Shown here piece by piece: positions 55,447 to 64,000 of a DNA stretch of 64,000 bases. The notes beneath the pieces are model-generated. The model saw nothing but the letters and a program-made list of their open reading frames with translations. It ran no database searches and was not told the origin of the DNA. How positions within the stretch are numbered: the stretch's first letter is position 1; every line of letters begins with the position of its first letter. The position numbers were made by a program, and so were the translations under genes. Origin of the DNA: Bugula neritina. Taxonomy: Eukaryota > Bryozoa > Gymnolaemata > Cheilostomatida > Bugulidae. Location: assembly GCA_964035545.1 (NCBI GenBank), contig OZ037773.1, forward strand, positions 8,024,751-8,088,750, in the 5' to 3' direction.

Positions 55447-58400
55447 TCAGAACAATTTAATCATCATCTTGACAGCGTTTGCCGGTTTTATATCTGATAA
55501 TTAATGAGTATATCTAACAAATGAATATAGTTGAATACCAAAGAAGAGGTGAAAAAAATATAGCCACTTGAGAGCAGTAGCGGAGAAAGTGATATATAGC
55601 TAAAGTCCTTCAATTTCCTTATTAAATCTTGGTTTGGGGCGTGGCTTGAAATTCTTTTGCTACATTTCTAATCTAGAACACAGGCTTTTTTCAGTTTCTC
55701 AATTATTGTACCTACCTCCAATCATGTTTAGAGATTTATATTTTTGCCAAAAGTTAACAGCTATGATGAGATTGCTCAGCATTATGCAATAATGTTATGA
55801 TTCAATCAACAGAATAAAGTTGTATTGCAGATGTCTTTGTTCTAACAAAACACAGAGTACCATGGCTCACACTCTTTCACTGTGAAATACTAGCTTTTTA
55901 CTAAAATCACTTCAATAGGTGTGTTAGTGTAAATATTAGCTATATGAAAAAGCGTAACTCCAAAATATAGATCAGACAATCTATGTGAAAATGGATATTG
56001 GAAAGACGTTTAAAAGACAATGCAATATAATTATGCTATAAGCAAATTAGACTATCTTTCTATTCTGTAATTTTCAATATTAATATATATATTTTTAATA
56101 CTTTTAATAAATATAATGCAGGTTAATAACATTATAGGTAGATATCACACAGTTTCCTATCATTCTATGGCAAGAAAGCATAACTGTGCGACACATTGCT
56201 TTTATGCTGTAAGCTTTATTAATGCTGTAGGTGTATATATACTTGGCCTGAGAATCATAATTATCTCTTAGAAACATGACATTGAAGAAAGGTCATGACC
56301 CTTTGAGTTCAACTGTCGCATTTAAAAAATAGCCAACATTTCTCCGACTTCTATTTGGTGCCCTGCATCCTACGCATATTGGCAATGACCACAAAATAGA
56401 ATTTTTTATGCTAATGTGTGACTTCCCTGGGGCCTTTAATGCGTGGGGCTGTACAGTCGACCTAGTTACCAGTGCTATTATCATTAGCTCTGATTCTATC
56501 GTATTTATAGACTTAACGATATTTCATCATCCGGATTAATAATACCATCTACTTTAAATTAGTTTACATATAGATGCAAATCACATTTTTGTAAAATAAG
56601 AAAGCATTATGGATTAGCGAGTGATAGGCTAATAAAATTGGAGCAAAAAACAAAATTTAGATATAAGCTCTTTATTATCTAAAAACACAAATACAGGCAC
56701 ATATAGTAGCTTTCTATAATAGGCTTAAAACAGGATGTTTTCAAATGCAACAAGCATGGTAACTAATGTGAAAATTACAATATTATGTTGAGCTGTTTGA
56801 ACTTTGGTGCTATTTGTATTATAAATCTATTATTTTCATTTCACTGGAAAACTATATTGACTTTTTAAAGAAAAACCTGTTGAGCATAGCAATGATATAA
56901 AATCAATTTAGTTATGCCACTGCTATTACAATGATTACAAAGCTTATTAATGTTTTCACAGTAGAAATTGTCTGCTCTCGCCATAAAGCTCTTTAGTAAT
57001 TTTTAATGTTCTGCTTTTTAACATCAGCAAAAGATTTCTTCAAAGTGGCATATTTAAATAGAGAAACTAGTAATTTATACCTAGAGATAATTGGGTGCTT
57101 TGTATAGTGTTTTTGACAGCAGTTATATAGCTATTCAATACACGTACTTTATACTAACTACTAACATGTGGAACGTTATACTTTATACCACCTACTAACG
57201 CGTGGAGCATTATACTTGGCAAAACTATCACATAAAGCAGGTTACATTTATCACGCTAGCTATTTTATTTATGGCCAACAAGCAGAAAAATAAAGCTAAA
57301 GATTTTAACATTGAAGACAAAGGAACATTAAAATTATGAACAGCCAAATCATATCTTTGATATACAATGCCTCAAGTCTATTTCCTTTGGAATGCTACTA
57401 TGTAACTAATGGTTTGATGGAGTTGGACTAAAGGCGTACAAAAGACATACACTAGTGCAATGTTAAAGCAATAAATCACTATATGAATAATTATTATTCA
57501 AACCAATCACAACTTTTCATTATCAGTATTTTATTTTCAAATTAACTTCATATATTAATGAAAAGAATATCTTTTTAAGTTGGTTTTTTAAACTGAGAGT
57601 ACAGCACACAAATTGTTGAGTGTCAAACTATCTTGATTAAAATTTTCTCAACATATAGAAATAGTCCTTACAGTTTTCATCATTACTTTCATATATGCTA
57701 CATTTGTAACTGCCGGATTGTATCTTAACATATAGACTGTATACTTTCTACTCTCAAATCAAGTTAAAGGAACTCAAAAGGTCATAGATATAGGTTTGCC
57801 ATGATAAAGAAAAATATTATCAAGGAAAGATAACTCTATAATACCACCAAGTTTTTATTGATGCGACTTTTTAATAGGAAAGATAACTCTTAAACAATGA
57901 ATGCTGCAAAAATACTCCTATTGATGAATTTGAAGTATTTAGATTATGGGATAATGCATTAATTGATACTTTTAACAAAGTTTCAGTAGATACCTATATT
58001 TGGCAAGCTCTTAGTTGAATTGAAGCAAAGGATTTTGTGTAATAAATTTCATTTTTTTATTACAGCTGTCCAGTTATGTATTTTTCACATCCAAAAACAT
58101 GTGAAATGGAACCAAATCTCTTCTTAAAGTGACTGCGTGAAATTTTTTAAATAAAATGAACAATTCTTTTAATATTTTTTATTTCAGAAATAAAATATCC
58201 TAATGAAATTATATTAAATATTATATTATAATAAAAATTACCAATAAAAAAATAATATTTCAAATACTTTTAAATTTTACAAAAATATTTTTGTAAAACT
58301 CTTGACAATAGTACAGAATAACTTATTTTATAAAGCATTAGAAATCATCAAACGTTTTCTGGAAAAAGATTTCATTCAATTAAGCTCTCTGACTGCAGGG

Positions 58401-58534
58401 GTTTAAAACAAAAGCAAGAACAATATTTTAGTAGGAATTGCAGAGATTAAGAATGCATCATGTGGAATGGGAAGCTGCTCCTGAGATCCAATAAAATCAC
58501 ATTATAGGAAGGAATTAAACTTTAGACTTTTAGC
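55447..58534. other. Intergenic, downstream of peroxidase 2
   Basis: Mostly AT-rich unique sequence. A less AT-rich patch at 56290-56500 has a 63-codon minus-strand open frame with no splice support and no recognised domain. Nothing else is supported. Confidence 0.5.
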
Positions 58535-61500
58535 CTACTCTCTCCATGGTTCGAAGTCCATCTGAGGAATAGTACTGCAGTCTACCGTTGGGTTGCTAAA
58601 ACAATAATATTATTATTTTATACATTATGAGCCATACATATATTTGTAAAGCATATGAAGTGGGATATTTTAATAAATTGTATGTTATCCTTATTTATTT
58701 AGGAATTTTGGTTATAACATACTTCTTATTGAGCTTATAAAAATAATGCAGAATAAAATATTTCTAAAGTATGATTAATCATCAAAAAATTGTTTTAAGA
58801 AAAGACTGTCATTCATTCAGACTGTTGAAGTTGAAGTTGAAGTAAACACAAGAACAACATGTGTGACAAAAAAATAAAAATAACATGTGATCAACACAGA
58901 GAACTACCACTTGTAGCTGTACTAAAATGCTATAACTTACTAATGTAAATATGTAACTACCATGAAATATGAGTCGTAACAAACTTACTCAACGGTGTCA
59001 GACACGAGTAGGAACTTTCTCACGGGAGCATTTGGTACGTTCTTACAAAACAGACCAGCCAATGAAACTTTACGAATCTCTGCTAACTGACCTAAATATA
59101 GAAATAGTCACAGTTACAGTTTAGATTGCATTTGAACACATCGTTATAAGGTGTTGAAGTAGCATCTTTCGGTTTATGCATATAGTTATGTTTTACTATA
59201 TTATGATCAAGTATTAGAAGCTGTAGCATAGACTATAAAATATAGCCATATATAACTATAAAATGTTATAACTATAACCTGCTTAGAACGTGGGCAAGCC
59301 TAGTGCGACTCTTTACGGTCACTTGGAATTTCCCACTTGGGATTTTCCACTCTGATGAATAACAGCTTATAACTCAATGCAAAGTATAAAGTTTTGTATT
59401 TGTACAGCTATAACTAGCCAATATAATCTAGCTGTGCCATGGCTTTTCTTTGGCCACACACGTGGATACAGTTAAGAATAAAGTCTAAGATGCTTCAGAG
59501 TTGAACTAAAACTTACTGGCTGTGAATCTGACAACTCTGTTGTTGGTCTCATGCCAGAATCTGTCTCCAAACTTGATTCTTCTGAACTGCTCACCAATGA
59601 TGTTAGCAAATGTCTCTCCCACAAGAGCACCGGGTAGTGAGACTTCAGATAGACCTGTAAAAACCCAAGTTGGTAGATATAGTATTCTAAAAAGTTGTGT
59701 ATACACTAGTTTATATATATACTTAAAAAGTGTGCTTTATAATTTTAGCCTTTATATTTTAAGAGATCGCGTATATATCAATGTTAAATACTTGAATAAG
59801 AGAGTGAATTTTATATCTTGTGTCTTTATATTTTGATAAAAGTGAAAAAATTTTGGAGTGTTAAACTTTCGACAGATACATTATTTTACATTATACGGCA
59901 TGTCTACAGAGCAGTGAAGTTATTATGCTGTAAACACACCTCCTGGGAAAACTTCAATGTCCGCTACTTTTGGGTAAACTTTCTGCAGAGCGTCAGCACT
60001 GCTTTGAATGTGGGTTTTTCCAACTATATCACTGTACTGCCTGTATCTGGGCAGACCGAGCTTTCTCCTGTGAAAGGTACAAATAAACATATCTTCTTGC
60101 ATTATAAAGTCGTCATATATATTAGGACCAAAAGTATTTACAAATATAATTTTGCATCATTATTAAATGAAATTTAAAATTTAATGCAAGTATAACTTAA
60201 AATATTTTTTCTTCTTTAGTAATAACAAATATTTTGTAAAAACTTAAAATATTTTCAACATTATTACAACTGGGAAATCTTGAAGAATACATTTACTTGC
60301 AGGTTAGGTACACTAGATTATTGATTTTATGAGATAAATACAGGGAAATAGCTGCTCACCTAACGTTATTGTAACTAGCTAGCCCATGGTCACGCCCACG
60401 TTGAATGTTAAATGCGGGTAGATCCATCTCTTGCCCAAACAATCTGTTTCTTATCTGATAATGATTACAAACAAAATAGAATAAAAATAATAGTCTCACT
60501 GCTACATTCATACTCCATTATATCTTTTTGGCGCAAAATCAATATTCAAAAATAAATTTTAAATATATTTTATTTATTAGCATTAACAACAGTAACTCTT
60601 TCAATATTAAAACACTCACCCCATTAGTGATGAATCGGTCTCTAACCTCCATTGGATCACTAGTCATTCCCTTCAGAAGTCTGTCACTACCTGAAGTCAG
60701 AAGAGGTAACTGGCTATAACTCTTAGTGTAACTTACTATTACTCTAGTGTCAGTCCTATATTTAGTGACCCTTAAAGACAGCTACACAGCGCATAAAGAA
60801 GCATACAGTTTCCAAATATGGCAAGTGTAACCATAATTTTTGCTTTTGAAAAAAGCCCTAAACCTGTTAAAGTGTCTATTTGGTATTTTTTTGAAACCTG
60901 AATTAAGCTTGTTGTTTTTTGTTTCATTGAAAATTGTTTTTAACTTATAAGTTTAGGGCTCTTTTAGTAATAATATATAAGTAAACGATGTAGAAAAAAA
61001 TCTTCAGTTAATACACAGCCTACAGCAAATCTGAAGATATCCACAAATAGCTACCATATTCATCTGTCGTCTTGAAAGCTTCAAACACTTCTTTAAGATC
61101 AAGTTGTCCGGGAGTCGTGCCAAAGGACTGTCTGATGAGGGAGTGACCAAATCTAAACGCAGCTGTAGAGAATTCCGTCCTGAAATTTAGATATACAGGC
61201 TATAATTTCTTCTGTTATGAAATTAAGTTTTAATGTTGTTTCACTAAAAAACGTTTCTAAGTTGATGATGTTTTCAGCCAACAAATTGAATAACATTAAT
61301 ATACCATAATGTTGATAAAAAGCATGCATGGAAGTATACAAAAATTATATGTAAAACAGCAGTGCAACGCTGTAACTAAAGATGAGTTTAGGATATATAT
61401 AAATGCAACTTACAGAATGGAGGCATCCACTCTTCTGTTGTATCCAGTGAATCGCCCAGTCTCCAGAAGGTTGAGCTGATACTTGTTCATGATGTCTGAG

Positions 61501-63906
61501 CCGAGTACTTCTGGTAGGAACTCTCTATAAGTGATTCTCTGAAGCATGGCTCCCACTATCTTCCTGGTTGTCTGCAACAAATATTTATTTGGGTTTCTCT
61601 CATGAGTATGCCACATAGAAGTCAACTTGTCTTACAGAGCTCGAGATAACAACACTATGTCTTACTGAAGCTTCATAGCTCATCATGCATATGATGTATA
61701 TAAGAGTTATAAAGTATTAGTTAGTGCCTAAACTTGCTAACTTGGCGTATAACAAAAGCATTATAATGAACATCAACACGTTTTACACTATACCTGGTAG
61801 AGTTGTTCATCGTCCCAAGCTGTGTTCAAACCTTTTAGAATTTTGGCTATCCTATTGTGCTCTCTCAGAAACAGGGTATGCAAACTAGTGAGTCCAGCTA
61901 AAACAGAAAAGGCATTTCTCTTTGAATTATCATGAAAGTTTATGGCTGACTATTTAATAGCATTAAGGGATATCACACATCTCTGATTTCTATATCAGCT
62001 TCACGCATGCAGGTTAGGTTATGATTCCTGTAAGATATGTTATAAAGTATGTTATGCATAACTTATTTCTGTAACATTTGTTCAAAGGGCTCCTAAGTCA
62101 TACCTTGTTCACTATTTCTAACATCTCCAGCGGCAAATCTACACTCTTCTACTCCAGAAAAGCAGTTGGGAGGATTTTTAGAGTCCATGGGAAGTCTTTC
62201 CTCTCCACCGACACCAGTCTGTAGCATAGTATCACATGCTATACTATGCTATACTATGCTATACTATACTATGCTATACTATGCTATACCATGCTATACT
62301 ATGCTATGTTTTACTATGCTATACTATGTTATACTATGCTATACCATGCTATGTCATACTATGCTATACTATGCTATGTTATGCTAGACTATGCTATACT
62401 ATGCTATACCATGCTATGTTATACTATGTTATACTATGCTATACTATGCTATGTTATACTAGACTATATGCTACCCCATGCTAACCTACCATTACTGCTT
62501 ACCGAAGTGTAATACATTGGGCCACTGAGTTATGACGTGTAACCATTTTTCTAATACTGAAAAGCACGCGAAATGGAGATTTTATTAGAATTAGTATTAT
62601 TATTTCATCTCAAAGCAACTAGAAAATTATTTTAAATGCTTTGTTACACTAACAAGTTGAATATTGCAGATATGAGCATCTCCCCACTTTATAATATAAG
62701 AATACAAATATTTAGTATAAACATAAATATATTATTGTAATTCAAGTTTCTTAATTTGTCCCGAAAACCAACAAATTTCCCTAGCTGCTACTTACACTTG
62801 TTTTCAGCAGACCGTCTGTAAACTGCCTCAAAGAGTTGGCTCTGATGTTGGTGCTGCCATAGATTTGAGAGCCGTCAATGTACGCTGTCAGGTCATTCAT
62901 TTGGAATCTTACTGCAAGCAAAAATGTGTCGCACATTAATGAAAAATCTGAGTAGCAACTTATTTTTATTCAAAATAATTTTTACACGGTAGTATGTGAG
63001 AATAACTATAAAACATACTACTTTTTGACTGACAAGTGAAGTTATGAACATTTCAGTATTTTCAGAAAATGCTTCCTAATAATGATTTTACAATTTATAC
63101 ATAGAAAAATTTAGACTTTGAGCAATACTGTACATAGATTTCCCAGTTAGATGTAAAATAAAAGAGGTCAGTGTAAGTTAACACAGACTAACAAGAGACT
63201 TACTTTTACGTCTGCCAGGGAGGGCAGGAACGGGGGAGGATCTAAGAAATGGTATGCAAGTTCTGGTGAATGAAGGATCTCCAGCATCAATTGGCAGAGC
63301 AAAGCACTCTCTTAGGTTGTCAACCCACAGAGACTTGGCGACGGTACAGCACTGATCTCTGTAACAAGGATGTGATGTCATATCTCATACTCATTATAGC
63401 ATGTGGCAGTATGTTTCATGCTGTATTTATGTGGTATAATCCAAATAAATACTTGTACATGCCATGGTTTTACTATTTTACATATCTTATACTAAAAGCA
63501 GCCATAACTGGCAATCATATATAGCTTCACTGTTTGTATGCAAATTTATTATAAGCTGTAGTATTAGGTGACTGGTTTGTATTGTAAGACTATAGAATGT
63601 GCTCTAGGGCTATAATAAGCCATATTCTCAAAGTAATTAACTAACCCAATAAGATAACTAACAGCTAATGTCTGCAACACTCTATCATAGTACAGTGAAC
63701 TTACTTCGGGCTCTCCACTCCTCCCTCCCCAAAAGCCTCAGGACTGAGAGTAAGATCGTGGTCTGTGAACTGCCCAAAGGTCATCATCAAGTGACTATGC
63801 TGTCTGCTAATGTTAGAAGTAGTTTCATGCACTGCAACTGAAACAGCACGGGCTGTGGGTAGGTCACCCTTTGTTCTGAAGTACGTGGATCTTGGAGCAT
63901 TCACAC
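58535..63906 (-). CDS. Animal heme peroxidase 2, 5' end outside window
   Basis: Visible exons 5' to 3' are 63705-63906, 63204-63358, 62796-62911, 62104-62218, 61794-61897, 61414-61571, 61055-61179, 60620-60690, 60360-60454, 59940-60067, 59517-59654, 58989-59091 and 58535-58595. They correspond one to one with exons 5-17 of peroxidase 1 and have the same phases. Distal FGQFTDHD, catalytic Arg in LFLREHNR, proximal [15 protein letters not shown] and GDRFWHE are intact, so it should be catalytically competent. The C-terminus ([13 protein letters not shown]) is shorter than in peroxidase 1 by 13 residues. It lies upstream of peroxidase 1 in the same orientation, so the pair arose by tandem duplication. 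Signal peptide and propeptide exons must be beyond 64000. One donor is unusual (GTGTGT at 59939). Confidence 0.92.
62223..62475. repeat. TATAC/TATGC pentamer satellite at an acceptor
   Basis: Interspersed TATAC and TATGC pentamers (CTATACTATGCTATAC pattern) run for about 250 bp. They start 3 bp upstream (in transcript sense) of the acceptor AG of the peroxidase 2 exon ending at 62218, and replace the usual pyrimidine tract. Confidence 0.95.
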
Positions 63907-64000
63907 CTAAAGAAAACAGATGAATTTATCACTCAGAGTTTATAGCAATACAATACAAGTATTGACTTTCCATCCTTACATTATAATAATCATGAGGATT
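63907..64000 (-). other. Intron of peroxidase 2 at the window edge
   Basis: This is intron sequence upstream of the first visible exon of peroxidase 2 (acceptor TTTCTTTAG). The previous exon is outside the window. Confidence 0.7.

Noticed and set aside
62166-62512. Tyr/Leu/Cys-rich frames on the plus strand
   Set aside because: They are pentamer satellite sequence antisense to peroxidase 2.

Overview
The window is nuclear DNA of an invertebrate animal. It is AT-rich, its genes are split into 50-300 nt exons with GT-AG (and two GC-AG) introns, and it carries tRNA-derived SINEs, foldback elements and many micro- and minisatellites. There is no sign of bacterial, organellar or viral gene organisation. 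The gene content (tandem ABCG half-transporters, a secreted TSP1-repeat protein, a RING/beta-propeller protein, tandem secreted heme peroxidases) fits a lophotrochozoan-type invertebrate, but the phylum cannot be fixed from the sequence alone. Exon borders below were placed by hand from splice motifs, reading phase and paralogue comparison.

Layout. 1-4300: a weak small-gene candidate, SINE fragments, a 22-bp minisatellite and a direct repeat. 4430-12673 (+): ABCG half-transporter A, 13 coding exons, 657 aa. 14050-26112 (+): paralogue B, whose 13 core coding exons (680 aa) have the same intron phases; it has a possible upstream start exon and TATA box. 27992-29952 (+): small secreted protein with two TSP1-like domains. 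31713-32266: TIR element with 189-bp perfect ends. 33413-35768 (+): RING protein of 374 aa with a propeller-like C-terminus. 36869-50466 (-): complete heme peroxidase of 659 aa in 17 coding exons, including a 17-nt microexon. 54292-55446 (-): tentative tiny secreted peptide gene. 58535-63906 (-): second heme peroxidase, 13 exons visible, 5' end beyond the window.

The two ABCG genes are a tandem duplication that is still exchanging sequence: exon 3 and most of exon 5 are almost identical although neighbouring exons differ. ABCG half-transporters must dimerise, so the pair could form homo- or heterodimers. The two peroxidases are an older head-to-tail duplication with matching exon phases.

The most unusual pattern is repeated local amplification of 5' splice-site sequence. 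At least four genuine donors (transporter A exons 4 and 11, peroxidase 1 exon 14, and the possible donor at 55379) are included in tandem copies of the exon/intron junction, from 2 to about 31 copies. A GTAAGT-rich array also follows the 17-nt microexon. I regard this decoy-donor pattern, together with the ABCG conversion tracts, as the most worthwhile material here.
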